NCBI GenBank assembly: GCA_017536895.1
Contig: JAFWCN010000006.1
Span: 1-64,000, forward strand
Direction of reading: 5' to 3'
Source: Candidatus Saccharimonadota bacterium
GTDB lineage: Bacteria > Patescibacteriota > Saccharimonadia > Saccharimonadales > Saccharimonadaceae
Length of the DNA: 64,000 nucleotides
Shown piece after piece: positions 24,254 through 32,888 of this stretch (position 1 is the stretch's first letter; each line of letters begins with the position of its first letter). The notes beneath the pieces are model-generated. The model was not told the origin of the DNA. It did not search any database and saw nothing but the letters and a program-made list of their open reading frames with translations. The position numbers and the translations under genes are program-made.

Positions 24254-24481
24254 CTGATACAGACCGTTACATTGAACGTAAACCAAATGCCTAGACACAC
24301 GCACACGATTTTTGGTCGCATTGATAGGTATCAGGGTAATGGCACTGTGTTCAGGGAACCATTTGAAGGTACTGCTATTTCAGCTCGTAATGATGTTGCT
24401 ACTGATTATGCTGGTGGCGGCCAGCCGCACGAGAATATGCCCCCATACGAAACAATCTATTATTGGTTGAGAACCTCTTAA
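24254..24481 (+). CDS. Silent tail-fibre tip cassette B
   Basis: Opens directly after a TAG and reads LIQTVTLNVNQMPRHTHTIFG ... GGGQPHENMPPYETIYYWLRTS, an alternative collar-type tip of about 75 aa. Its first 22 bp (CTGAT..AGACCGTTACATTGA) recur inverted at the start of cassette C (20 of 22 identical). No start codon context. Its stop overlaps that of convergent cassette C. Confidence 0.65.
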   Translation: MIQTVTLNVNQMPRHTHTIFGRIDRYQGNGTVFREPFEGTAISARNDVATDYAGGGQPHENMPPYETIYYWLRTS

Positions 24482-24705
24482 TCTGTACGAATCCACATAT
24501 AAACAGTAGAGTATGGTGGCATATTCTCATGGGCTTTTCCTCCACCAACAGGGATAGCCTTCGAGTCTGAGCTTCCAGTTGCCGTTCCGGGGTCAACCGT
24601 CCATTGACCAGAGGAGCCAACTGCAATATTTGTATCTGTACGATATGGAAGCGGATGTTTATGGCTAGGAATCTGCTCAAGCGTCAATGTAACGGTCTCA
24701 ATCAG
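24478..24705 (-). CDS. Silent tail-fibre tip cassette C
   Basis: Reads LIETVTLTLEQIPSHKHPLPY ... GGGKAHENMPPYSTVYMWIRTD on the - strand. Same conserved entry (TVTL) and exit (PPY.T.YMW.RT) as the expressed fibre, with a different middle. It lies between the stop of B and the stop of D and has no own start. Confidence 0.65.
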   Translation of the reverse strand: MIETVTLTLEQIPSHKHPLPYRTDTNIAVGSSGQWTVDPGTATGSSDSKAIPVGGGKAHENMPPYSTVYMWIRTD

Positions 24706-24706
24706 T

Positions 24707-24939
24707 TTAAGAGGTGCGCTTCCACATGTACAATGTCATATACGGTTGCATATTATTATGAGCTTGACCTCCGCCTGTATCTCTCACGGCTGGTCTACTA
24801 TCACCACCAGTTGAGCCTGCTAGTACCGTTGAGTATGCGCTTTGCGAACCACCAGTGTAGCCGAGCGTGTAGTTTATAGCTCCATGATGGTGAGATGGGA
24901 TATGTTCTATTTTCAAGGTTACGGTCTTACCCTCTATTA
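24707..24939 (-). CDS. Silent tail-fibre tip cassette D
   Basis: Reads LIEGKTVTLKIEHIPSHHHGA ... GGGQAHNNMQPYMTLYMWKRTS on the - strand. Its start is back-to-back with cassette E, so the two TVTL segments form an imperfect inverted repeat around 24915-24960. No start codon context. Confidence 0.65.
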
Positions 24940-25200
24940 GATATAAAAACTGTTACATTGACCGCGGCGCAGATGCCTAAACACTATCTGACGGTGCCAC
25001 ATATTGCATATATGGAAAACTCATATTCTGTCAGTAATGGAACTCACACTACGGGCTCGCCTGTCAGTAGTGAACATGAGGGCGCCGAGGCGTCTATTAG
25101 TGGCAATAGAGACTCGCACAAGTTTTCGTTTGGTAGTGGTAGCGCACATAATAACTTACAGCCTTATATAACCGTATATATGTGGAGAAGAACAGCTTAA
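24937..25200 (+). CDS. Silent tail-fibre tip cassette E
   Basis: Reads LDIKTVTLTAAQMPKHYLTVPH ... GSAHNNLQPYITVYMWRRTA on the + strand. Its stop overlaps the stop of the expressed fibre at the palindrome GCTTAAGC. The in-frame GTG-type start further upstream is outside the homology. AAAACTGTTACATTGA-type entry sequence matches the expressed fibre. Confidence 0.65.
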   Translation, partial: LDIKTVTLTAAQMPKHYLTVPHIAYMENSYSVSNGTHTTGSPVSSEHEGAEASISGNRDSHKFSFGSGSAHNNLQPYITVYMWRRTA

Positions 25201-27311
25201 GCCGTGCGGCGCCAAATATAAACCGTAATGTATGGCTGAAGGTTCCCATGTGCTTGGCCGCCGCCAGTTTTATTGATTAGCGCGCTCACGGTAGGGTATG
25301 GGTTATTACTTGTCGTTTGATATACAACTCTGACATTTGGGTCAGCCCATGTCGCTGGATTGCCATTTGGGAAGCCGGCAATGGTGTGTGTATGGGACGG
25401 CATCTGGTCGACAGTCAATGTAACAGTTTTACTACCGCCAGTCTTACCAACGGTTGCAAAATCAGTATCACTTGTGTTGATACCGACGAGTGTTCGACCA
25501 CTTGCGAATGCCGACCATGTACCGCCAAGAAATGTTGATGGGTTCTTATTGACATAACTGATATAAATAGAGCCGACGGGATAAATCTTGTTTAGAAGCT
25601 GAGTGGTTAGTGCCGAACCGGTTAAATCATCAACGGTCAACATCCTCTTTTCGTTGTTATAGACGTACCCATCAGTTCCAATGCGAAAAGTTGCAATACC
25701 AACCGAAACAGATAGCGCAACCGTTGTCCCCGTAAATTCATCGGCAATTTTAGTTTCGACATCCCATTGATAATTATTATCGAGAGTTACAGAAAACTCT
25801 GGAACCGTCCAGTTGCTCCCCGAAATGCTGACAGCTTTGGAAACCCATGCGCCCCAGCTAGAGCTCGAAGATTGCTTCACGCGATATTGGAAGGTGAGGG
25901 TATTCTTTACAACACCATCAATGGTAATAGGCGAATATACGCCGGAGGCCCTGATTCTAGTGTCGGGTTCGAAATTATTGACACGCTGAGCTGATGAAGA
26001 AATCGTCGGAGCCGACCATGGATAAATGACTACCTGTTTAGAAACAGCTTTAGAGGTCGAAAGACTATCAATAGCCGAAACCGTAAGACTACTCGTTCCG
26101 GCCTCGGTAGGAGTTCCTAGCTGAATATTGACATTGGAGTCACTAGAATAACTAGCTGTATTAGAGCGTCCGGTTAAAACGGCTGAGTAATTCGTGACAT
26201 TAACGCCATCATTTCCGGTCGCTTTGTTTGCTTGCGAAATCGTAATCAGTGGGACAGATTGGCCCTGAATCATTGTCTGATTATTGCCGGTCAAGGCAAC
26301 CGTATCAGGGTTGTTGTCGACATACTCGAAATTAGAAAAATTTGGCGCAGTGTGCGTATTTAAGGTCGAGAAAGTAACTGTCTTAATTGTCGAGTCTCCG
26401 CCGTTCGGAGTAGACAGCTTGGCTTGCAATCTGATGCTTGAGCTGGTTGGTAGATTAGCGGTGAAGGTTGCAGCCGTTCCAGCTGCGACGCTAACCGTTC
26501 CGAAGCTAGTCCATGCCGAATAAGTCGAACCTCCGTCTGTAGAGTATCGATAATACCCAGTTCTTGTCTCCGCGCCACCATCGGCTTGACGCTTGTAAGA
26601 GATGACCGCGTTGACTTTATTGTATGTCGAATATGACTGACTAGTAAATGTGAGCGTAGAGAGCGGAGGACATGGCGTGTAGAATGTCCCAGCGACTTTT
26701 TTATCACTCGCCTGTGTGTTTGAAGCAAAACAACCGTACCAGTATTTATGGTTGCCTTCAATACTAAATGAGCTCGGATTCGCATTGGAGGAGTTATTGA
26801 CGGTAATTGTTGAAGATGTAGTGTTGCTAGCAGTTGCAAATCGGTACGATGTACCGTAAGAATTCTGGCCAAGAATTGCCGCTTCGATATATCTACCATT
26901 TGCACTAGCAGGAGTGCCATATGACGAAACCGAGGTTGCAAATGTGGCCGAATTGTAAGTCTTAGACTTAAGTGTTACCGACAGACCACTTGGCTTGGCA
27001 ATTCCGCTCGGAATGTAGCCTGTACCAGAGTAGTTTACTGAGCCAGAGTACCAAGGGCAGGTGTAGGAGACTGTTCTATTGCCAGCCGAGAGTGAGCCTT
27101 CCCAGAGCGTGCAACTGCCGGTAACTAGCTTTTGGCCTAAATTGTTGCCATCGACGGTAAAGTTATTAAAATAAACGTAAATACTTGCGCCAGAATTAAG
27201 TTCAAAAATCACCCTCGACGAACGACTTTCGCCAGTCGACGAATCATCGTATTGCAGTCTAGTATAGCCATACCCGCCGGTATTGATTGATTCAACCGTA
27301 ACCCAACTCAT
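25197..27311 (-). CDS. Tail fibre / receptor-binding protein (expressed copy)
   Basis: 704 aa. Long Ser/Thr-rich beta-repeat shaft with fibronectin/Ig-like units, then a collar-type tip from about residue 560: FRIGTDGYVYNNEKR, KIYPVGSIYISYVNKNPSTFLGGTWSAFASGRTLVGI, KTGGSKTVTLTVDQMPSHTHTIAG and GGGQAHGNLQPYITVYIWRRTA. It should bind the host surface. Overlaps the tail protein upstream by 1 base (ATGA type). Its tip is the one placed in frame at present; five alternatives follow. Confidence 0.88.
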   Translation of the reverse strand: MSWVTVESINTGGYGYTRLQYDDSSTGESRSSRVIFELNSGASIYVYFNNFTVDGNNLGQKLVTGSCTLWEGSLSAGNRTVSYTCPWYSGSVNYSGTGYIPSGIAKPSGLSVTLKSKTYNSATFATSVSSYGTPASANGRYIEAAILGQNSYGTSYRFATASNTTSSTITVNNSSNANPSSFSIEGNHKYWYGCFASNTQASDKKVAGTFYTPCPPLSTLTFTSQSYSTYNKVNAVISYKRQADGGAETRTGYYRYSTDGGSTYSAWTSFGTVSVAAGTAATFTANLPTSSSIRLQAKLSTPNGGDSTIKTVTFSTLNTHTAPNFSNFEYVDNNPDTVALTGNNQTMIQGQSVPLITISQANKATGNDGVNVTNYSAVLTGRSNTASYSSDSNVNIQLGTPTEAGTSSLTVSAIDSLSTSKAVSKQVVIYPWSAPTISSSAQRVNNFEPDTRIRASGVYSPITIDGVVKNTLTFQYRVKQSSSSSWGAWVSKAVSISGSNWTVPEFSVTLDNNYQWDVETKIADEFTGTTVALSVSVGIATFRIGTDGYVYNNEKRMLTVDDLTGSALTTQLLNKIYPVGSIYISYVNKNPSTFLGGTWSAFASGRTLVGINTSDTDFATVGKTGGSKTVTLTVDQMPSHTHTIAGFPNGNPATWADPNVRVVYQTTSNNPYPTVSALINKTGGGQAHGNLQPYITVYIWRRTA

Positions 27312-29674
27312 TAACTATCACTCCTTACGAATGCCCAGCCGTTATTTTGGGGCACTAATTTAATCGGTGGCATACTAATGCCTTCTGTAAACTCCGCTTT
27401 CGGTGCCGCAATGCCGTCATCATTAATCGTTGCAACCATGGTATTATTTTGGAAAGCAGACAATTCCTGAGGCGTTTGTTTCGTGTAAGTTCCGTTTAGA
27501 GAACTTGAACGAACCGTTACGCCATTGCTGTCAATTGCGACCTGAGTATTAGCAAATTCACCATTAGCTTGAGTCCATTGGCTTTTATAATCACCAACGG
27601 CTAGCATCATATCGTTGATACTGAATTCGGAATCATTGGAGCCATAGACCGATACGGTCAAGCTAGGAGAATTCGGCAAAATACCTTCTAGGCTATATTC
27701 TTTGTAGAACGCCTCATCGCCGTTATTTAGGGCAATATCCCAAACGCCATTTTCCGTACCATCAGTAATCCTGATTAAACATTCGCCAGGCGCAGTTTTC
27801 TTAATCTTGCAAGAGAACGAATAATATGTCTTATCTACGATACTGGAGTTATCTGCTTTAACATCGACCACCTGTGTAGCTGTCTTATTTTTGAGCGTGA
27901 TGTTTTGGCGTGATAATGAACCATTCACCGCAGATTCCGCCGATGGCGCAATTGTAATAGTGCCGTTTCCGCTCAAAGCCCATGAGATAGGCAATCCATC
28001 ACTATCAAGCGAATACATTGCGGAGTTCTTTAGCAGGTTGTTGCCGCCAGAATTTTGAACAGATGTAACAACATCCGAGATAGTTTGAGTAACGGTCGTG
28101 AAGTTTTCATTCACCTGATTTTCGAGTGTAATCTGCTCTTCGACGATTGACTCAATGGTCTGGCCTTGCTTGTCGACTTTGATTTCGGTGTTGTAGACCG
28201 TTTTCGTAATACCGCCGGCGAGCGCATAGTTGGTTTGAGTCTCGTCAGGAGCAATGCCTTTAATGACTTCTTTAAGCGAGCCATCGATAGTGAGCTTAAT
28301 GTCTGTAATAACGACGTCCCAAGAATTAGTATCGTTTGCAATCGTAAGCCTATCGCCACACTCATACCAGCCATGGCCTTCCGTAGTTGCCTCAAACGGG
28401 CAGAATTCAAAACCATCAATAGCGTTCAAGATTGGCGTAATCATTTCTTCGCGATTGTCATCGAGAATCTCATTGTTGGCCAACTTAAGCTCGGTTAATC
28501 CGTTAGGCTTGAATGGCTCATAACTACTCGCCGAACTGCCTTTCTCGATTTGATATGTTTCGATTATTTCTTCGAAAGATGGCGTAGTGGCATTATTTTT
28601 AACTACATATACGCCAAGATAGTGTGCATTGTTTGGAGTTGTGATTGTATGCGCTAAAGCAGTATCGTCTCCTTGTCGCACACCTACAGAATTCAAGACT
28701 GGCTCATTATTCAATGGCGGATTAGCTGTAGTAAAAACACAGAAACGCGGATTAGTGCCAACTACGGCCCTCGAGACGGTATATGTTGTATTTGGCTCGC
28801 ACGGAATATAGATATTTTTGAAAGCGCCAGGTGAGGTCATTTTATTAGTGGACGAGCTTGCGTAGCAAGTGGTAATATTTGCGTTATCTTTATCAAAAAG
28901 GTTTTTTCCGCCAGCAGCATTTCTCATAGCTTCATCGACAACAGCGATATTATCTTCAGCTGGCGTTCTTGCAAGCACGACACTATCTACCGGGCCATAC
29001 TTAGGCTCTACTTTAACTTTGCGCAAATTCGAATAAGTTAGAGTCTCTTGGCTCTGAAAACCCGGCATAGCGACGGTCAGGGTATTATTTAGGCTATTTG
29101 TCCGTGGCAAAGTAGCCGTTGCACCGGCAAACTCAGCCAAAATGTCACGATAGGTAATACCGCTAATTTTCGCATACAAATCTTCAGGGATTACATAGTC
29201 ACCGTTAGGCAAGTCATTTTCAACGGAATAGACCATACCAAACTTGTTTGCAATCTCTGCGACCAATTGTTTAACCGTACAAGGGAAGGTAATTTCGCCT
29301 TCTTGATATGGCGTAAGCGCCGCCAAAGCAATACTATCGTATGCTTTAACGGTAGTAACACCTTTTTCCAAATCCGTTGTTTGCTCACGGACGAGATACT
29401 TGCCGTAATCGCAAGTTTCCCATACAGAATCAGCCAATACCTGTAGCTCGACTAGCAAATTCTTCTCAACCAAGTCGTATTCCGTACCGATAAGAGTGAA
29501 GCTTAGCACTTTCGTTGCGACACCGAAAAAATAACCACTCTGCTCAATCTCAAACTTTTGTAGAACATCGCTTGATGTATAAACATTTTCTGTTCCTTGG
29601 ACCGTGATGGCCGCCTGCAGCGTTTTGACAGGCGCCTTCATCGCGTCTTTGAATGCTTCTGATACCTCAATCAT
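27311..29674 (-). CDS. Tail-associated (Tal/gp18-type) baseplate protein
   Basis: 787 aa. N-terminal ~370 aa follow the tail-tip hub pattern (VSEAFKDAMKAPVKTLQAAITVQ, YGKYLVREQTTDLEKGVTTVKAYDSIALA, SGITYRDILAEFAGATATLPR), with a carbohydrate-binding-like insert (GGKNLFDKDNANITTCYAS). The C-terminal part contains helical and jelly-roll-like segments leading to the fibre. It would form the tail tip and connect fibre to tube. Confidence 0.8.
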   Translation of the reverse strand: MIEVSEAFKDAMKAPVKTLQAAITVQGTENVYTSSDVLQKFEIEQSGYFFGVATKVLSFTLIGTEYDLVEKNLLVELQVLADSVWETCDYGKYLVREQTTDLEKGVTTVKAYDSIALAALTPYQEGEITFPCTVKQLVAEIANKFGMVYSVENDLPNGDYVIPEDLYAKISGITYRDILAEFAGATATLPRTNSLNNTLTVAMPGFQSQETLTYSNLRKVKVEPKYGPVDSVVLARTPAEDNIAVVDEAMRNAAGGKNLFDKDNANITTCYASSSTNKMTSPGAFKNIYIPCEPNTTYTVSRAVVGTNPRFCVFTTANPPLNNEPVLNSVGVRQGDDTALAHTITTPNNAHYLGVYVVKNNATTPSFEEIIETYQIEKGSSASSYEPFKPNGLTELKLANNEILDDNREEMITPILNAIDGFEFCPFEATTEGHGWYECGDRLTIANDTNSWDVVITDIKLTIDGSLKEVIKGIAPDETQTNYALAGGITKTVYNTEIKVDKQGQTIESIVEEQITLENQVNENFTTVTQTISDVVTSVQNSGGNNLLKNSAMYSLDSDGLPISWALSGNGTITIAPSAESAVNGSLSRQNITLKNKTATQVVDVKADNSSIVDKTYYSFSCKIKKTAPGECLIRITDGTENGVWDIALNNGDEAFYKEYSLEGILPNSPSLTVSVYGSNDSEFSINDMMLAVGDYKSQWTQANGEFANTQVAIDSNGVTVRSSSLNGTYTKQTPQELSAFQNNTMVATINDDGIAAPKAEFTEGISMPPIKLVPQNNGWAFVRSDS

Positions 29675-29681
29675 ACAGACC

Positions 29682-30056
29682 TCACATCTTCGACACCGGA
29701 ATTAAGTTCACACTAAAACTCTTATAAAGCTTTCTCTGACGGTCAAGAATCTCTGGCTCATAATCGCCAGCATAATACTGAGCAGTCCTCGTTTGCTTAA
29801 GCTTTGCATCGTGATAAGTGACATTGAAATACGGCTCATCAAGCAACGCGCAAATCGTGGATACTTCATCTTCAGTTAAAGCATCACGAAAAACAATCGA
29901 AATCTTAGGGAAGACGCCAATCAGAGTAGCGCGAACATCGCCATTCATATTGCGGTCGGCGTCTTTCCATAGCTTGTTACGGCCAACCTTATACTCCTTG
30001 ATTCCAGGAATTGTCGTATTGTTAATCTTTAGTAAGTCACCATTGGCAATGCTCAT
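29682..30056 (-). CDS. Distal tail-like protein (DUF6711 type)
   Basis: 124 aa from ATG 30056, which shares one base with the preceding stop (TAATG); the longer frame to 30092 lies within that gene. LLKINNTTIPGIKEYKVGRNKLW, RNMNGDVRATLIGVFPKISIVFRDALTEDEVSTI and FNVTYHDAKLKQTRTAQYYAGDYEPE fit the DUF6711 phage family, placed where a distal tail (Dit-like) protein is expected. Confidence 0.75.
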   Translation of the reverse strand: MSIANGDLLKINNTTIPGIKEYKVGRNKLWKDADRNMNGDVRATLIGVFPKISIVFRDALTEDEVSTICALLDEPYFNVTYHDAKLKQTRTAQYYAGDYEPEILDRQRKLYKSFSVNLIPVSKM

Positions 30057-31375
30057 TACGCTTTCCTCAAAGAGCTCGGTGCGACCGCGCAACGCACGGT
30101 TCCATTAGCGGTTCGAAGGACCGCCATACCGCGCCCATTATTTTCCGTCCAAATCGAATTACCATCGTTGATAATTTTCAAGTTGAGATAAGTGCCATTT
30201 TGGTCGGTCTGGCTAGTCGTGATAACGTGGTCACCAATTTTAGCTGAACCATTGCCAGATGGAGCCGGAGTGCTACCACTAGAAAGCTGATTCACGATTG
30301 CCTGGACTGCATTGTAGTCATATCCTGCCGCGCGAAGCCTTTGCTCACGCTCTGGCCAGTTGCCCCAATCGCCACGAAGACACTCGCGAGCCAGCTCTTC
30401 ATTCGACTTTTTAGCTGGAGTCGGAGCTGGGGTATTGCCGTTGTAAATGTTTGGACGATAATGGCAAAGATAGCCGTTTAAGCTGAGGCTCATTAGGTTG
30501 AATGGGCAACCAACGCTTGCATCTCTTGCACCTTGGTTTTGGCCAAAGAATTTACCGTTGTAATACATCGCGACATGGCCATATTGACCAGTGCCCCAAA
30601 TCACCCAGTCACCATTTTGCAATTTGCCGTCTGTATGGCGAGTAAAGCCCATGTTAGCTAGGTCTGCGCCTTGGTTTGCGTAGCCATTGGCGCCACCGCC
30701 AGCACAAGCTAAGATACGGCCACAAAGTGAATACTGGAATTCTTTGAACCCAGCGACACACTGCATCCCAAAGCCTTCATTAAAGCCCTTGCCATTAACC
30801 GCATTTACGAACTTATCCGGAGTGGAGACATCGACTTTATAATATGGCCAAGCGCCATTCTGGGACTTAACCTCATCTTCGGTTTTCTCTTTGCCGTCGC
30901 CTGAATCATGTCTAATGTTTACGGCTTTGGCGATTACTTCGTCGCCATCTAAATCAATAGCGATTCCGGTTTCGTCGTCAATCTCCGCTTCGAGAACGGT
31001 CTGACGAATTTGCGCAATCTGCTTCTCGGAAAGACCAAACGCAAGTAATGCTTCGCTAATGGCGTAACCAATTGCGCCAATATCAGCGATAAATAGCCCT
31101 ACGAGCAAGGTTTTTACTGATACTTGGTCAATTCCTTGGACATCAACGCCAGACGCGTCTACGAGGCTCAGGAAGGCCAAGATAAGCGCCGCTAATCCTC
31201 CGATAGCTAGAGTCAAAAGAATCGGCTTCAGCGAGCCGCTTAAGAATTTCTTCCAATCAAATTTAATATCTTCAATCGCGATTTTTTTGTTTTTGAGATA
31301 GCCAAAGATACCACGGAGAGTCATAGCTCCGAAAAACACTCCAGCCGCTCCTAAGCACATTAGAATGTCGTTCAT
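30056..31375 (-). CDS. Holin-endolysin fusion (membrane N-terminus, CHAP, Cpl-7, SH3-like)
   Basis: 439 aa. Residues 1-130 hold three or four membrane helices (ILMCLGAAGVFFGAMTL, PILLTLAIGGLAALILAFL, TLLVGLFIADIGAIGYAI), as in a holin. A CHAP amidase/peptidase domain follows: Cys in GFGMQCVAGFKEF, His in GDWVIWGTGQYGHVAMYYNG, GQNQG. Then a Cpl-7 wall-binding repeat (ELARECLRGDWGNWPEREQRLRAAGYDYNAVQAIV) and a C-terminal SH3-like part. Fusing the pore and the lysin in one chain is unusual; a membrane-tethered lysin would need no separate export. Confidence 0.85.
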   Translation of the reverse strand: MNDILMCLGAAGVFFGAMTLRGIFGYLKNKKIAIEDIKFDWKKFLSGSLKPILLTLAIGGLAALILAFLSLVDASGVDVQGIDQVSVKTLLVGLFIADIGAIGYAISEALLAFGLSEKQIAQIRQTVLEAEIDDETGIAIDLDGDEVIAKAVNIRHDSGDGKEKTEDEVKSQNGAWPYYKVDVSTPDKFVNAVNGKGFNEGFGMQCVAGFKEFQYSLCGRILACAGGGANGYANQGADLANMGFTRHTDGKLQNGDWVIWGTGQYGHVAMYYNGKFFGQNQGARDASVGCPFNLMSLSLNGYLCHYRPNIYNGNTPAPTPAKKSNEELARECLRGDWGNWPEREQRLRAAGYDYNAVQAIVNQLSSGSTPAPSGNGSAKIGDHVITTSQTDQNGTYLNLKIINDGNSIWTENNGRGMAVLRTANGTVRCAVAPSSLRKA

Positions 31376-31698
31376 TATTTGCCTCCTTTCGGCTTATTTG
31401 TCGAGCGCATGCTATTTTCTACGCTCTTATACCATTGGTTATATTCATCAACCCTTTTGGTAACTTCACCATTGCCGCCGTTTTTGTGGTAAACGGAATA
31501 CTCGTCTTGAATCCTGCCATAATTCATTGGGAATTTCTTGAAAGCCTCCCAATTGAACTGGTCCTCCATGCACATTTGTAGAATTGACTGTTTTGCGGAA
31601 TGCCTACGGCTCAATCTGTTCTGCCAGAGCGAAGCAAAGAGAGTCGCTAAGCTAGGCACGCCAGCTGTAATTAATGCAACTATAATCGAATCGCCCAT
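31375..31698 (-). CDS. Small membrane protein of the lysis module
   Basis: 107 aa from ATG 31698. One N-terminal membrane helix (SIIVALITAGVPSLATLFASLW) then a basic, helical cytoplasmic part. It overlaps the holin-endolysin start by 1 base. The topology and position suggest a holin partner or antiholin. Confidence 0.65.
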   Translation of the reverse strand: MGDSIIVALITAGVPSLATLFASLWQNRLSRRHSAKQSILQMCMEDQFNWEAFKKFPMNYGRIQDEYSVYHKNGGNGEVTKRVDEYNQWYKSVENSMRSTNKPKGGK

Positions 31699-31727
31699 CT
31701 TATCCTTTCTTGGTTCTGGCGCCCCAC

Positions 31728-32096
31728 TCACGAGGCGCCTAGTCTTTCAGTGAAAAAGTCTATCTGCTTCTGAATTTCCTTACGAAAAGCTACATCGTCG
31801 ATATGGACATACAGCCAAGCCAGCGCCCGGCAGATGCCAAATCCGTCAATCTCGTATTTTCGGTCTTGGTACGCCTCCCATGCAGCTTTCATCATTTCTT
31901 CGGACGGGACCGGAATCTCTTTGACGATATATTGATGAAGTTCGTTGTGAATCCCAACCGGAATTTCGCGAATAAAAGCATGACGTACGAGATACGCATA
32001 GCCGTAACTCCAATCCCTGCGCGGATAAAGCAAGTGGTGATGATTCACTTCACGCTTGCGCTGGAGTTTACGAATCCTTCGACCTCTTCTTCCCAC
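31728..32096 (-). CDS. His-rich HNH-like phage protein
   Basis: 122 aa if started at GTG 32096, after GGAGGTGATT; longer in-frame starts overlap the previous gene more. NHHHLLYPRRDWSYGYAYLVRHAF followed by GIHNELHQYIVKEIPVP is the histidine pattern of small HNH/zinc-site proteins often found near phage lysis or replication genes. Nuclease activity not shown. Confidence 0.6.
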   Translation of the reverse strand: MGRRGRRIRKLQRKREVNHHHLLYPRRDWSYGYAYLVRHAFIREIPVGIHNELHQYIVKEIPVPSEEMMKAAWEAYQDRKYEIDGFGICRALAWLYVHIDDVAFRKEIQKQIDFFTERLGAS

Positions 32097-32298
32097 ATGA
32101 ATCACCTCCATATTCAGATTCAATTTCGCCAAACATAGAGCAGAAAGCAATTATGTCTACGGCATCATCAAATGAGACATCGCCGTAAACGAGAACGATT
32201 TTGCCCAAATCGGTCAAATTAACCTCGTAGCGCTTAATGAGCGACCAGAGTTTCTTGCTGTCGAACGGTCCTTGAATTTTTACCATTAGGTATGCCAT
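32068..32298 (-). CDS. Phage hypothetical protein
   Basis: 76 aa, first gene after the third late promoter module. MAYLMVKIQGPFDSKKLWSLI, acidic centre (GDVSFDDAVDIIAFCSMFGEIESEYGGD), no recognised domain. Confidence 0.6.
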   Translation of the reverse strand: MAYLMVKIQGPFDSKKLWSLIKRYEVNLTDLGKIVLVYGDVSFDDAVDIIAFCSMFGEIESEYGGDSCGKKRSKDS

Positions 32299-32349
32299 AA
32301 AATCACTCCTCCCACATGGACGGATAGACTTTCACCTTTATAATGTGCT

Positions 32350-32407
32350 CAAAAAACGCCCTGAAGCTATAAGCCTCAAAGCGTTATCGACTACTTATAT
32401 TATATCA
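32350..32407 (-). promoter_or_regulatory. Late promoter with leader terminator, copy 3
   Basis: On the - strand: TGATATAAT (extended -10), ATAAGTAGTCGATAACGC, hairpin CGCTTTGAGG..CTTCAGGGCG and TTTTTTGAG. It drives lysis, tail-tip and fibre genes (32298 down to 25197). Base-for-base kinship with the + strand copies at 7690 and 13457 links all structural units to one control signal. Confidence 0.7.
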
Positions 32408-32521
32408 TAAAAGCACCACCTTTTTGAGTGATGCTAATGGTTGGCAAACCTTAACGACAAAATTTAGACGGTCACATCCAGAGAAGTGCTAACTGGTGCT
32501 AGTAACCATAACTATATTATA

Positions 32522-32689
32522 TCACTTCTTGAATATCTTCTTATCAACGAAATAAAAAATGCACCCACCTACAAAATTAGCAATCACCGTTGCCCAAAAG
32601 CTCCCCAGATTAGAGAGCAGGGCAAGGCAAATGGCTAAAATTGGAGTAGAAAGTTGCCATCGGAGTAAATAAAGCAGAAATCTCTTCAT
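32522..32689 (-). CDS. Small two-helix membrane protein
   Basis: 55 aa, MKRFLLYLLRWQLSTPILA then AICLALLSNLGSFWATVIANFVGGCIFYFVDKK. ATG overlaps the stop of the HicA-like gene (ATGA). Two membrane helices and a basic end; possible holin-like or anchor role, unproved. Confidence 0.65.
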   Translation of the reverse strand: MKRFLLYLLRWQLSTPILAICLALLSNLGSFWATVIANFVGGCIFYFVDKKIFKK

Positions 32690-32886
32690 CGTCTACCTTT
32701 CTTGGTATTGTTCAGCAGTTGCCTCCGAACAGATAACTCTATATTCTTCTTTATCTTATTTGGAATAGTTATTTTATCCGGCCTATTTGGATGAACGAAT
32801 TGGCAATGGCTTCCTCTTTGGCGCAATAATATCCAGCCATTGTCCTTGAGGAGCTTAATCAATCTATCTCTCTCTGAATTTGCCAT
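32686..32886 (-). CDS. HicA-like toxin domain protein
   Basis: 66 aa. DRLIKLLKDNGWILLRQRGSHCQFVHPNRPDKITIPN is the HicA fold with its catalytic histidine in GSH. HicA proteins cleave mRNA. No HicB partner lies beside it; the next gene is a membrane protein, so it may be orphan or serve a different purpose in the phage. Confidence 0.8.
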   Translation of the reverse strand: MANSERDRLIKLLKDNGWILLRQRGSHCQFVHPNRPDKITIPNKIKKNIELSVRRQLLNNTKKGRR

Positions 32887-32888
32887 TA

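Larger units (their letters stand above)
23776..25667. other. Putative invertible tail-fibre tip segment
   Basis: An exact 24-bp inverted repeat (begins TACGTCTATAACAACGAAAA) lies at 23776-23799 (+) and 25644-25667 (-). It encodes YVYNNEKR both in the expressed fibre and in silent cassette A, in the same frame. Inversion would join cassette A to the fibre shaft without a frameshift. Inside lie cassettes A to E in both orientations plus the current fibre tip. Confidence 0.7.

Noticed and set aside
26360-26941. 193-aa second frame within the fibre gene
   Set aside because: Out-of-frame shadow in repetitive shaft sequence.
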